Shown here piece after piece: positions 23,090 to 31,437 of a DNA stretch of 38,244 nucleotides (position 1 is the stretch's first letter; each line of letters starts with the position of its first letter). Position numbers and translations under genes: made by a program. Origin of the DNA: Hymenobacter terricola (lineage in GTDB: Bacteria > Bacteroidota > Bacteroidia > Cytophagales > Hymenobacteraceae); contig NZ_JAGEMO020000086.1 of NCBI RefSeq assembly GCF_017921975.2, forward strand, positions 1 through 38,244, read 5' to 3'. Below the pieces are notes generated by a model, which searched no databases, was not told where the DNA came from, and saw only the letters and a list, made by a program, of their open reading frames with translations.

Positions 23090-24207
23090 GGCAGCGGCAG
23101 CAAGGGTAAGTCGACGACAAAATAACCATCCGTTTCCGCCACCCGCACGGGCCGGTCGGTTAGCAGCCGGTAGCGGCCGATGATATTTTGCAGCCCCACG
23201 CCCGTGGAGACTTCCGGGGCCAGCCGCCGCTGCACCGGGTTGGTCACCCGCAGGCAGTCGCCGGCCAGCGCGATGGTCACCCGCAGGGGCTCGGTGGTAG
23301 AGAGGCGGTTGTGCTTGACGGCGTTTTCGAGCAGCAGCTGAAGCGTGAGCGGGGCAATGGCGTAACCGTCGCGGGCGGCCTCGGGCACGTCGAGGGCCAC
23401 GACGAGTTTGCCCTCAAAGCGCACCGTGAGCAGAAAGGTGTAGGCTGCCAGAAAGTTCAGCTCCGTGCGCAGAGGCACGCGCGTCTGGTCGCGCTGCTCC
23501 AGCAGGTAGCGGTAGGCCGTGGCCAGCCGGGCAACGAACTGCCCCGCCAGCCGGGCGTCGGTGTCCACGAGTGAGGAGAGAATGCTGAGGCTATTGAACA
23601 GAAAATGCGGGTTCACCTGGTTGCGCAGCGCATCGAGTTGGGCCTGCACGGTGGCCCGCTCCAAGCGCTCGGCATGCAGGCCCAACTGCTGAATGCGCAG
23701 GGCCGAGCGCCGGTTGGCCGTCAGGTAGAAGGCCGCGAGCAGGGCCAGCACGGTCAGGCCGTTGTTCATGCGCCGCCGCTGGCGGTTATCGTCGGCCGGC
23801 TCGTCGGGGGCGCTCCCGAGGGCGGGCAGCTCGTGTTCGAGCCCTTCATGCATCCGGGCGTGAACGCGCCCGAACAGCTCGTTGGCGGGCAGGGCCAGGC
23901 CCACCGCCACGAGCAAGGCTAGTCCCTGCGGGGGCAGCCGCAGCCCCGGGCTGGCTGCCTGGCCCACCAGCCGGTCTTGCAGCCAGTCCATCAGCAGCAC
24001 CCAGCCCAGCAGCAGGCCAAAAACGAGCAGCCCCTCCACCATGAAAAAAGGTAGCTTGCGCAACAGCACCGCGCCGCTCCACACGGGCAGGTTCTGGTAA
24101 AGCCGGATGGGCCAGTAAATCAGCAGCACGCCGAGCGCCAGCCGAGCGTGCGGGCGCAAGGAAAAGCGGAGGGGCGAATCGGTGGCACGAGACAAGCGCT
24201 TTCTCAT
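23086..24207 (-). CDS. LytS/YehU-type sensor histidine kinase
   Basis: A 373-residue membrane kinase; ATG 24207 (MRKRLSRATDSPLRFSLRPH) is preferred over a TTG six bases earlier. Hydrophobic segments lie near 23-38, 43-73, 96-108 and 150-164. The His_kinase family signature is clear: AQLDALRNQVNPHFLFNSLS with phospho-acceptor His201, then YRYLLEQRDQTRVPLRTELN, LTLQLLLENAVKHNRLST (N-box) and STGVGLQNIIGRYRLL (G-box). Such kinases signal to LytTR regulators, here encoded immediately downstream with a 4-bp overlap. The sensed signal is unknown. Confidence 0.93.
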   Translation of the reverse strand: MRKRLSRATDSPLRFSLRPHARLALGVLLIYWPIRLYQNLPVWSGAVLLRKLPFFMVEGLLVFGLLLGWVLLMDWLQDRLVGQAASPGLRLPPQGLALLVAVGLALPANELFGRVHARMHEGLEHELPALGSAPDEPADDNRQRRRMNNGLTVLALLAAFYLTANRRSALRIQQLGLHAERLERATVQAQLDALRNQVNPHFLFNSLSILSSLVDTDARLAGQFVARLATAYRYLLEQRDQTRVPLRTELNFLAAYTFLLTVRFEGKLVVALDVPEAARDGYAIAPLTLQLLLENAVKHNRLSTTEPLRVTIALAGDCLRVTNPVQRRLAPEVSTGVGLQNIIGRYRLLTDRPVRVAETDGYFVVDLPLLPLP

Positions 24208-24703
24208 TGACAACGCCCGATGGCAAGAGTAGTGGACAGCGACAAAGGTGCGAGCCCGTGGCTACCCGGCCAACAAAATAGTGCTGGCAGCCGAAAAAGG
24301 GCGGTTGGAACGGCTATTTACCCAGTCAGACAGCCCATCTGAACTCCTACCGTGCCGACATAGTGACAACCCGCCGCCACAGGAGAGCAATTGGATAATT
24401 TGCCCCGCTTATCCGGGTAAATTATTCACAGGACCTCTCAAAAGCAGGGAAACCGCCGTGCCAAATCCAAATGCGACTTTTGGACCAAACTTTTAACCAA
24501 GGCCATTTATAGTAGCGCAGGTCCTAAGCCGCATGTCGCCGTAAAGAATGAGTTTGGCCAAGCCCGTGAGCGCCGCACTGGACTAGCAAGGCGGTGGATG
24601 GGCAGAGAGATATAGCCTCCCAACGCATGAGCCGGCTTATCTTTATCGTGGCCAATGCCATCCACAGCAAGGCTATTATGTTCTGTCCCTCTACTATGTG
24701 CTG
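24208..24703. other. Intergenic region with dispersed repeat copy
   Basis: No gene seen on either strand; short frames lack protein character. It contains the identical dispersed 29-bp repeat (24477-24505) and must hold the divergent promoters of the kinase operon and the secreted repeat protein. Confidence 0.5.
24477..24505 (+). repeat. Dispersed 29-bp repeat, copy 4
   Basis: Identical over 29 bp to the minus strand of 1248-1276, 23 kb away in opposite orientation. Core ACCAAACTTTTAACCAAGGC. Confidence 0.8.
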
Positions 24704-27370
24704 ATGTTTCGTTTCTACCAACTAGCTCCTAACCTGCTTCAGTGGGTTGCGCTTTTCCTGTTCGCCCTGCCCCTTTCGCTCCATGCGCAAACCCCCGTTG
24801 GTTGTGACTTGGTTGCCTTGGATGCGCCGGCGCCCCTTGCCAACAGCTTTTTTGGGAATCGCGTGAGCATCGGTACCCGCTTCGCCATCACGGGTGCCAA
24901 TGGCACGTTGGCAACGGGCGCTACCCCGGGCAAAGCATACATCTACGAGCACGTCGGCACGGGGTGGGTCTACCGGCAGACCCTGAGCGAGGCGAACTCC
25001 CTGACCGCCGACGTCTACGGCAGCAATGTCTACATTGACGATTCCACGGCCGTGGTGTCCGCTTATGGCTTTTCTCGGCCCGGCGCTCCCGGTCGGATTG
25101 GTGCGGTTTACATCTACACCCGGCAGGGCAGCCAGTGGGTGCAAACCGGCTTCATTGCCAACCCGAGTCCACTGGCCTCCACCTTCGGGTGGGCCATTGC
25201 CAAGAGCGGAACGGACTTGGTCGTGGGCAACGGCGATTCGAATATTTCACTGACCAAATCCGTATACGTCTACCGGCAGCCGGCCGTACCGACGCAGCCG
25301 TGGGCGCTGGTGGCTACCCTTACGCCCCAGGCCGCCAACACGGGGTACGACTACGGGTACAGCGTGGCCATTGACGGAGATAACCTGATTGTGGGCGCCG
25401 TGGACCGATTCACCCGGGGCCGCAACGCCGCGCATTTCTACCACCGCACCCCGGCCGGCGTGTGGCAGCAGGCGCAGGTCGAATCCTACGTCAGCGGCGC
25501 ATTGGCGAGCAATACGGTCGGCGTGCGCGGCAACTACGCCGTGATTGGCACCGATTCAAACCAAGGGGTGCGCATCTACCTGCGCACAGCCGCCGGCTGG
25601 CAGCTCCAGCAAACGCTGTTCTGTCCCGACAGTTTCTCGGGTCGCTACGGCCTGACCGTTGCCATCAGCAACAAAGTGCTGCTAGTGGGTGGCCCCACGG
25701 GCGGCATGCCGCCCGTGTACAGCGGTGTGGTGTTTCGCTACGAGCTCCGCAACGGCACGTGGCAATTCCGGCGGCGCTACGCCGTGCCGCAGTCGCTATC
25801 CGGCGACGTATTGGGCGCGTGGGTGGGCCTCGACCCCCGCAGCCAGAACCTCATCATTGGCGCCCCGGGCCGCACCTCGGGCGGAATCGCGGGAGCCGGA
25901 CAAGCCTTTGTGGAATGGGCCCCCGCCATTGAGCCGCCCGCCCCCTTTTGCGTAACGGACGCCCCGGTTTCGCTTCCCGCCACGGCAACGGGCGGCACGT
26001 GGGGCGGACCCGGTATCACCAACGCTCAGACGGGCCTTTTTAACCCCGCCGTGGCAGGAGCCGGGACGCACACCATCACCTATTCCCTTGCGCAGGGGAA
26101 CTGCGTCCGGGTAGACACGGCCCTTATAACGGTTCGCTCCATTTTGCGGATTATCCGCCCGGTCCTGCCGCCTCTTGCCTGCTCCCGCGACACAACCATC
26201 ACCTTAACCGCGAACGCGCCCGGTGGCACTTGGAGTGGCCCGGGCATCATCAGCGCGCAGGCCGGCACCTTTCGCCCCTCCACGGCGGGCCCCGGCCGAC
26301 ACCTGCTGACGTACACCGCTTCCTCCGCTGCCTTTTGCCGGCCGCAGGATACGCTGAGCCTGGTTGTGCTGCCGGTGGCGGTGCGGGTGCAGGCTGTGGG
26401 GCGGCGCCTGAGTTGCGCCCGGGATACCACAATTGCCTTGCAGGCCACGCCAGCGGGCGGCACGTGGCTGGGGGCCGGCATTCTGCCCAGCACCGCCGGC
26501 ACCTTTAGTTCGGTCGTGGCGGGGCCCGGCCGGCATCTGCTGACATATCGCTTCAACGCCGGCACCGCTTGCGGCGGTCAAGACACGCTGAGCGTCATCG
26601 TCCAACCGGTTGCCGTGCGGGTGCTCACGGCGCCGCCTCCCCCGTTCTGTCGCCTAGACACCCTTCTGCGTCTCACCGCAACACCCGCCGGGGGTACGTG
26701 GCGGGGACCGGGTATCGTCAACGCGCAACAGGGGATATTCTCGGCCTCGGCGGCTGGCGCCGGCCGCCGTGTGCTTTATTATGAAGTCGGAACCGGCGCC
26801 TGCCGCGCGTCGGATTCCCTCGCGATTGTGTTGGCGCCAGCAGCGCTCCCCGTGCTTGAGGGAGCCGATGCATTCACGCTGCGTTGTGGGGCGCAAAGCG
26901 CTTGGCTGAGCGTGCGCAACCCGGTTCCTGCAGCCCAGTACGAGTGGCAATACGCCGCGACAACCGGTGGTCCCTGGCAAGTTCCGGGCCCGGGCAACGG
27001 CCAGTCCGCGTTCCAAGCCACCCAGGCCGGTGCCTACCGCATCAGGCTCCTGCAGGGAAACTGTTCGGCCACGTCCCTGGCGGTGCAAGTGCGCATTGAA
27101 TCCGCAGTTCCGGTTTTTGTGCCCAACATCATCACGCCGAATCACGACGGACACAACGATGTATTCGAGTTGACGCTGCAATCGCCCCGCACCTTCCACT
27201 TGCAGGTTTATAGCCGCTGGGGCCAAGAGGTTTTTCACACGGACACATACGGCGACTTTTGGTCCGGCACAGGGGCGCCCGCCGGAATTTACTACTACCT
27301 CTGGCGCTACTCCACGGAGTGCGAGGCTCAGGAAAAGCTCGTAAAGGGCTGGATTGAAGTCGTGCGGTAA
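24704..27370 (+). CDS. Secreted FG-GAP-like protein with four tandem repeats and T9SS type B sorting domain
   Basis: An 888-residue protein from ATG 24704 with signal peptide MFRFYQLAPNLLQWVALFLF...HAQ. Residues ~40-405 form FG-GAP/beta-propeller-like repeats (FFGNRVSIGTRFAITGANGT, YGYSVAIDGDNLIVGAVDRF, GRYGLTVAISNKVLLVGGPT). Four tandem ~65-residue modules follow (about 25940-26840), each of the form C..D..i.L.A...GGTW.GpGI..a..G.F....AG.GrH.ltY....C...DTL.v.V. The C-terminus, FVPNIITPNHDGHNDVFELT to EKLVKGWIEVVR, is the gliding-motility-associated (T9SS type B) sorting domain. The protein should be exported by the type IX system and displayed or released; its ligand is unknown. Monocistronic. 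Confidence 0.9.
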   Translation: MFRFYQLAPNLLQWVALFLFALPLSLHAQTPVGCDLVALDAPAPLANSFFGNRVSIGTRFAITGANGTLATGATPGKAYIYEHVGTGWVYRQTLSEANSLTADVYGSNVYIDDSTAVVSAYGFSRPGAPGRIGAVYIYTRQGSQWVQTGFIANPSPLASTFGWAIAKSGTDLVVGNGDSNISLTKSVYVYRQPAVPTQPWALVATLTPQAANTGYDYGYSVAIDGDNLIVGAVDRFTRGRNAAHFYHRTPAGVWQQAQVESYVSGALASNTVGVRGNYAVIGTDSNQGVRIYLRTAAGWQLQQTLFCPDSFSGRYGLTVAISNKVLLVGGPTGGMPPVYSGVVFRYELRNGTWQFRRRYAVPQSLSGDVLGAWVGLDPRSQNLIIGAPGRTSGGIAGAGQAFVEWAPAIEPPAPFCVTDAPVSLPATATGGTWGGPGITNAQTGLFNPAVAGAGTHTITYSLAQGNCVRVDTALITVRSILRIIRPVLPPLACSRDTTITLTANAPGGTWSGPGIISAQAGTFRPSTAGPGRHLLTYTASSAAFCRPQDTLSLVVLPVAVRVQAVGRRLSCARDTTIALQATPAGGTWLGAGILPSTAGTFSSVVAGPGRHLLTYRFNAGTACGGQDTLSVIVQPVAVRVLTAPPPPFCRLDTLLRLTATPAGGTWRGPGIVNAQQGIFSASAAGAGRRVLYYEVGTGACRASDSLAIVLAPAALPVLEGADAFTLRCGAQSAWLSVRNPVPAAQYEWQYAATTGGPWQVPGPGNGQSAFQATQAGAYRIRLLQGNCSATSLAVQVRIESAVPVFVPNIITPNHDGHNDVFELTLQSPRTFHLQVYSRWGQEVFHTDTYGDFWSGTGAPAGIYYYLWRYSTECEAQEKLVKGWIEVVR
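25940..26840 (+). repeat. Four tandem in-gene GGTWxGPGI modules
   Basis: Within the secreted protein, GGTWGGPGIT, GGTWSGPGII, GGTWLGAGIL and GGTWRGPGIV recur about every 75 codons, each with paired Cys and a DTL/DSL end. They look like PKD/Ig-type modules arisen by internal duplication. The DNA copies have diverged, so the duplication is not recent. Confidence 0.8.
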
Positions 27371-27701
27371 GCGTGTATCAACTCCTGTGCACTACACAAG
27401 AAATCAGTGCTAATAGGGCGCTAGAGAGTGTAGCAGGTAGCCGTAAGACCTTATACAAATATCCCTCTCCAAGACGTCACGGTAGGAGAGAACTTTAGCC
27501 AAACAGGCGGCTAGAACAGGCCAACGTTGCTAGAGATGCCAACCCGGCAACGAATCATCGGCAGCGATTAGCATTTTACATGTTATAAACGAGCCCCTGC
27601 AATCCGTTACAACCGGGTAGAAAGTAGAGATTAATGGCATCAGCGGCTCGTTAGAAATGCCGACGAAGGGGCCCTTGTTTGCCGGTCTTCGCACGGGCCA
27701 T
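27371..27701. other. Intergenic region without recognisable features
   Basis: Between the convergent secreted-protein and YhcG-type genes. I see no gene, strong hairpin or repeat here. Confidence 0.5.
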
Positions 27702-28817
27702 CTAGCGGTTGCCCAGGCGTTCTTGCTCCTCGCGCACCAACTGCTGCAGTTCCTCTTCCGACGGTAAATTTGTTTGGTATTTGCTCACAAAGAGCTGCTC
27801 GGCCATGCCGGTGGTGGCGTAGCGGACCAGCGTATCGTTCTTTTGCGCGCACAAAATGAGCCCCACCGGCGGGTTGTCGCCCGCGGTCATCTCCTGCTCC
27901 CGGTAGTAGTTCAGGTACACGTTCATCTGCCCTGCGTCGGCGTGGCTGAACGCCCCAAGCTTCAAGTCCACCAGCACGTGGCACTTGAGAATGCGGTGGT
28001 AAAAGACCAGGTCAATGAAGTAGTGCTCGTTGTCGAAGGTGATGCGCTTTTGCCGGGCCTCGAAGCAGAAGCCCCGCCCCAACTCCACCAGAAACGTCTG
28101 CAAGTGGGCGATAATCGCCGCCTCCAGGTCGCTCTCGCTGTAACGGGCCCGCTCGTCCAGCCCGAGGAATTCCAGCACGTAGGGATTTTTCATCACGTCG
28201 GCCACCGCCAGCGGGTGCGCGCCGGCGTGGCCGGCCAGCACCGCGGCCTTGTCGGTCGAGAGCCCCGTGCGCTCATACAACGCGGACTCAATGGCCCGCT
28301 TCAATTCCCGCACCGACCAGCTGTTGTTCACCGCCTGCACCTCGTAAAACGCGCGCTGCAATGGCCGGTCCAGGGCCAGCAGTTCCAGAAAATGCGAGAA
28401 GCTCAGCCGCGTCAACAGCAGCTGGGGGGCGATGCCCGGCAACGCGCCGGGCCCGCCCGGTTGCTCCGAGGCCCCCGGCGCGGGGAGCCGGGCCGCACTC
28501 AGCAACCCGGCCCGGTGCAATTCTCCAGACGCTGTCTGGAGAAGGATCGGGTACTGCCGGTAAAACGCCCGGCAATCGTAGAGCCGTTGGACCGCGAGGC
28601 CCTTGACGCCGCGCAACTGCCGGGCCAACGCCGGCAGCACGCGCTCGCCGTAGTCGGCCCGGTCGCTGCCGCCCTGCTCATACTCAGCAATATGCCAGCC
28701 GATCAACCAGTTGCGCACCGTCAGCCAATAGTTGACCTGTTGCGCCGCCGCCCGCTGCGCTTGGGCGTGCAGCTGTTCAATCTGTTCGGCCAGCGTCGAA
28801 AGCGTGGTTTCTGCCAT
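27702..28817 (-). CDS. YhcG/DUF1016-family PDDEXK nuclease
   Basis: A 371-residue protein; ATG 28817 (MAETTLSTLAEQIEQLHAQA) is chosen over an upstream in-frame start that adds unlike residues. The N-terminal DUF1016_N part has NYWLTVRNWLIGWHIAEYEQ, GSDRADYGERVLPALARQL and FYRQYPILLQT. The C-terminal nuclease part has NPYVLEFLGLDERARYSESD, LEAAIIAHLQTFLVELGRGF, ITFDNEHYFIDLVFYHRILK (Asp) and CHVLVDLKLGAFSHADAGQM (the D/E-x-K motif as DLK). This is the YhcG family of the PDDEXK superfamily, often on mobile elements, with proposed roles in restriction or recombination. It precedes a serine recombinase gene on the same strand by 113 bp. Confidence 0.88.
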   Translation of the reverse strand: MAETTLSTLAEQIEQLHAQAQRAAAQQVNYWLTVRNWLIGWHIAEYEQGGSDRADYGERVLPALARQLRGVKGLAVQRLYDCRAFYRQYPILLQTASGELHRAGLLSAARLPAPGASEQPGGPGALPGIAPQLLLTRLSFSHFLELLALDRPLQRAFYEVQAVNNSWSVRELKRAIESALYERTGLSTDKAAVLAGHAGAHPLAVADVMKNPYVLEFLGLDERARYSESDLEAAIIAHLQTFLVELGRGFCFEARQKRITFDNEHYFIDLVFYHRILKCHVLVDLKLGAFSHADAGQMNVYLNYYREQEMTAGDNPPVGLILCAQKNDTLVRYATTGMAEQLFVSKYQTNLPSEEELQQLVREEQERLGNR

Positions 28818-28929
28818 GGGGGCGAAGGTACACCGGTCCCCTGGGTGCGCCCAAGCAGTCGGCCTCGATGAAACGCGGCAGCGGGAGGAAGAGAACTGCC
28901 TTCGCTTGGTCAAGAAACGTGCTTTTCCT

Positions 28930-29637
28930 TTATATAGGTTGGGCGAATGGCTCGGATGGCGGGGGCGCGCTGGCCCGCTGGAGCAGCCGCTGCACGGACA
29001 TGGGCAGGAACAGCTTCCCGCGCCGGGTGCGGTAGCCCCCTTGGTTTAACTCCTGCGCAATTTGCTGCAACGTGTGCCCCTGCGCATGCAATAACCCCCC
29101 GAGCCGGGTGGCCTGCTGGTTCTGCAGGTTTTCCCGGGCGTTGGCTTGCCGCACGTGCCGGCTCTTGGCAATGGCGGCCGGCGTCAGGTTGGCCGGCGTG
29201 CCCAGTTTCGCTCCTCGGGCCTTCTTGGCGGTCAGGGCTTCCTTGGTCCGTTTGGAGATGGTTTCGCGCTCGTGTTGGGCGATGACGGCAAACAGGCCCA
29301 CCGTTAAGGTATTGGCGTCGGGCATGTCGCAGCAGACGAAGGCCACCCCGGAGTCGCGCAGGGCGAAGATGAACCCCGCATTGCGGCTGAGTCGATCCAA
29401 CTTGGCAATGAGCAACGTCGCCCCCACCCTTCTGGCCTCGGCAATCGCCGCCAGCAGCTGGGGCCGTTGGTTCTTCTTGCCGCTCTCGATTTCGACGTAC
29501 TCGGGCAGCAGCTGCGCGGGGTCTTGCACGAAGGCGCGCACCGCTGCTTGTTGGGCTTCGAGGCCGAGGCCGGATTGGCCCTGGCGGGCGGTGCTCACGC
29601 GGAAGTAGGGAACGTAGGTCGGGAAGGGCGCAGCCAT
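28930..29637 (-). CDS. Serine recombinase (resolvase family)
   Basis: A 235-residue site-specific recombinase; ATG 29637 (MAAPFPTYVPYFRVSTARQG) puts the catalytic serine at residue 15 in YFRVST. Other resolvase features: SGLGLEAQQAAVRAFVQ, LIAKLDRLSRNAGFIFALRD, FVCCDMPDANTLTVGLFAVI, AQHERETISKRTKEALTAKK and ARGAKLGT. A C-terminal helix-turn-helix region (HTLQQIAQELNQGGYRTRRG) follows. A 40-bp palindrome 30 bp upstream is the obvious binding or crossover site. On a plasmid such enzymes resolve multimers or invert DNA. It is next to the first rep gene, which supports a maintenance role. Confidence 0.9.
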   Translation of the reverse strand: MAAPFPTYVPYFRVSTARQGQSGLGLEAQQAAVRAFVQDPAQLLPEYVEIESGKKNQRPQLLAAIAEARRVGATLLIAKLDRLSRNAGFIFALRDSGVAFVCCDMPDANTLTVGLFAVIAQHERETISKRTKEALTAKKARGAKLGTPANLTPAAIAKSRHVRQANARENLQNQQATRLGGLLHAQGHTLQQIAQELNQGGYRTRRGKLFLPMSVQRLLQRASAPPPSEPFAQPI

Positions 29638-29667
29638 GTTGGGGGCGATTTCCCACAAAGTTAGCCG

Positions 29668-29707
29668 TTATAACGTTTAATAAACGCACGTTTATTAAAC
29701 GTTATAA
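29668..29707. promoter_or_regulatory. 40-bp palindrome: candidate recombinase site/operator
   Basis: Arms ttataacgtttaataaacg (29668-29686) and the exact complement (29689-29707) flank a 2-bp centre (ca). Each arm is itself built from palindromic pieces (aacgtt, cgttta/taaacg). A 2-bp central dinucleotide inside an inverted repeat is what serine recombinases require at a crossover site, and this lies 30 bp before such a gene. It could instead be only an operator. Confidence 0.65.
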
Positions 29708-29783
29708 GCTCCCTTCTCTCCCCTGCCAGGCGGTCGGCGGTAACTCAATTTAGCTGGCCCGGTGAACGGGCGACGGGCTGGGG

Positions 29784-30719
29784 TTACTTCTTCAACAGAC
29801 CGGCCGTTTTCAAGAACAGCCCACCCGCATTGGTGGCCGCCTTGAGCTTGCCGGTCTTGAGCTTGTAGACGAATCCGAACAAGTCGTTGACCAATTCCGG
29901 GGTGCCGAGAATGCGCGCCACCAGCGTTGGGTCCTTGATGCCCAATTCGTGCAGATGAAGCCGGGCCTTTTCTTCCCGTGCCTCGTCTAGTGGTTGTTCG
30001 AAGGGCAAGGGTAACTGCTCGGGAAGCTGTGCCTGAATGAAAAAGCGCACTGACTCAAACGCCCGCCCCTTCTTGATTAGCTCGTAGCGCAGCTTTAAAT
30101 CCGTGTGCTGGTTGATTTGGTTCACTGCTGCGTCAAGCACAAACTTTTGTAACATCGAGACCTTCGTGTACTGCTCAGGCTCTTTCCCTTCTGGATCTTT
30201 AAGGTGCAGCATCACCTTGAAGTCATGCAACGTGTAAGTAACGCTGGGCTTGTCCTTCCACTGGCTAGCTATTTGATAGACGCGCTTGGCGTACTTGCTG
30301 CTCAGGTTGAAGGCGGCCTGCAGCCGGAAGGAAGTAAAGTTGCGCTTGAGGTCAATCAGGTAAGGCCGCATCTTTTCTGATACTTCCAACTCGATTACCC
30401 CCTCCCCTTTCAGGTATTCTGCTGAAGCCAGTAGACCCACTTGCAATCGGCGCTTGTTGTCTTCAATCACGTACTCACGAGAACGCAATGCTGAAGTGGC
30501 TTCAAAGAATTGTTGGTAGTTCCACTGTCTCCCAGTAACCTGGACCAACTCCTTTACTTTCACTTGGTAAAAGGAGCCGGGTTTGTCGTCCTTTTTCAGT
30601 AGGCTGAGTAAGTAGAAAACGATGTCCATTTCACAGGCGCTCATTTCGTAGCGCGCCGTGGTGATGGCATTGTGTTGCCGGATTTCTAAGCCTGTAGGTA
30701 AGGGAGTGATAGTGGCCAT
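29784..30719 (-). CDS. Plasmid replication initiator 1 (RepB/Rep_3 family)
   Basis: A 311-residue protein from ATG 30719. It has the two-winged-helix Rep_3 layout: IRQHNAITTARYEMSACEMD and IVFYLLSLLKK, KVKELVQVTGRQWNYQQFFE, ATSALRSREYVIED, EKMRPYLIDLKRNFTSFRLQ, and LSSKYAKRVYQIASQWKD (the conserved S.yakRlYel), then DAAVNQINQHTDLKLRYELI. Rep_3 proteins bind iterons as monomers to open the origin and, as dimers, repress their own promoter. Matching iterons and an inverted operator lie immediately upstream. Base use is less GC-rich than Rep 2. The 235-residue recombinase gene follows downstream. Confidence 0.92.
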   Translation of the reverse strand: MATITPLPTGLEIRQHNAITTARYEMSACEMDIVFYLLSLLKKDDKPGSFYQVKVKELVQVTGRQWNYQQFFEATSALRSREYVIEDNKRRLQVGLLASAEYLKGEGVIELEVSEKMRPYLIDLKRNFTSFRLQAAFNLSSKYAKRVYQIASQWKDKPSVTYTLHDFKVMLHLKDPEGKEPEQYTKVSMLQKFVLDAAVNQINQHTDLKLRYELIKKGRAFESVRFFIQAQLPEQLPLPFEQPLDEAREEKARLHLHELGIKDPTLVARILGTPELVNDLFGFVYKLKTGKLKAATNAGGLFLKTAGLLKK

Positions 30720-30734
30720 ACCCCGAAAGTAACA

Positions 30735-30771
30735 CGAAAGGAAAGAAGAAATCTAATCACCTTTCCTTTCG
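30735..30771. promoter_or_regulatory. Rep 1 autoregulatory operator
   Basis: An 11-bp inverted repeat, cgaaaggaaag (30735-30745) and ctttcctttcg (30761-30771), made from the iteron core and lying 15-50 bp before the rep 1 start. Inverted iteron halves overlapping the rep promoter are the usual site for Rep-dimer repression. Confidence 0.75.
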
Positions 30772-31077
30772 CTTATAATTCCTTTCCCTTCTGCGTATAA
30801 AACCTTTCCCCTCGCTTATAATCCCTTTCCTTTTGGCTTATAATCCCTTCCCTTTCACTTATAATCTCTATCCTTTACCCTATTTGAAGCACTTTAAATC
30901 AATGAGTTATAGCGCCTCAAATAGATACAAATAAAAGACAAATACACAAGCTTGTGATTAGTTGTGCCAACAAAAGCTTTTAAAGGGGTGGGAAGGGACG
31001 ATTCCGGGTGTAAAAACGAGCTCCAAAGGAAAGGTTTTATAAGCGGCCCTCTCGTGAAAGGGAAGGGATTATAAGTC
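30760..31077. other. Replication origin 1: iteron array (oriV)
   Basis: Direct iterons of the form CCTTTCCyTTyNgCTTATAA start at 30760, 30781, 30803, 30824 and 30846, plus a degenerate one near 30866, spaced 21-22 bp or two helical turns. After a ~140-bp AT-rich gap (30885-31024) two copies appear in reverse orientation (31025-31046 and 31054-31077). This is the arrangement of an iteron-controlled Rep_3 origin. I did not find a clear DnaA box. Confidence 0.88.
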
Positions 31078-31146
31078 AAAACAGCAGTAATAGATGGCAC
31101 AAAGCGCAGATATTTTACTTGATTTTTTACCTTTAAGTACTGATTA

Positions 31147-31437
31147 CTAGGCTCTAAGCTTCTTATTCTGTTTCTCTAGTGCCGCTAGGTGTCCAGGAGG
31201 TAATGGTTGGGCAGCTTCTGGTAGCTTCTCCAATGCTGCTTTAATAGCGGCGTCGACGAAGTCCTGTTCCACAAATCCTGCTACATAGTACTTGGCTTGC
31301 TTGAGGTGTAAGTAGGTGCTACGCTTGATTCGCGTCGAGTAAGGAACTAGGGTGTCAGGTTTGCCCGAGCGCAGGGGTTCGGTTATTTCGTCCAAGCGTG
31401 CAGAGCCGAACAAGTCTTTTTTGGAGGGGCTATTCAT
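31147..31437 (-). CDS. Small ParA partner, possible ribbon-helix-helix centromere-binding protein
   Basis: A 96-residue protein, ATG 31437 (MNSPSKKDLFGSARLDEITE). The middle part YSTRIKRSTYLHLKQAKYYV followed by AGFVEQDFVDAAIKAALEKL has the beta-strand/helix/helix feel of ribbon-helix-helix proteins: RIKRSTY as the strand, LHLKQAKY as helix A, and VDAAIKAALEKL as helix B. The start overlaps the end of parA by 8 bp, as expected for the second gene of a ParA partition operon. It should bind the centromere and stimulate ParA. Sequence homology to a named family is not certain. Confidence 0.75.
   Translation of the reverse strand: MNSPSKKDLFGSARLDEITEPLRSGKPDTLVPYSTRIKRSTYLHLKQAKYYVAGFVEQDFVDAAIKAALEKLPEAAQPLPPGHLAALEKQNKKLRA

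Noticed and set aside
27774..28871. A 365-codon plus-strand frame opposite the YhcG-type gene
   Set aside because: Antisense shadow with no domain pattern.
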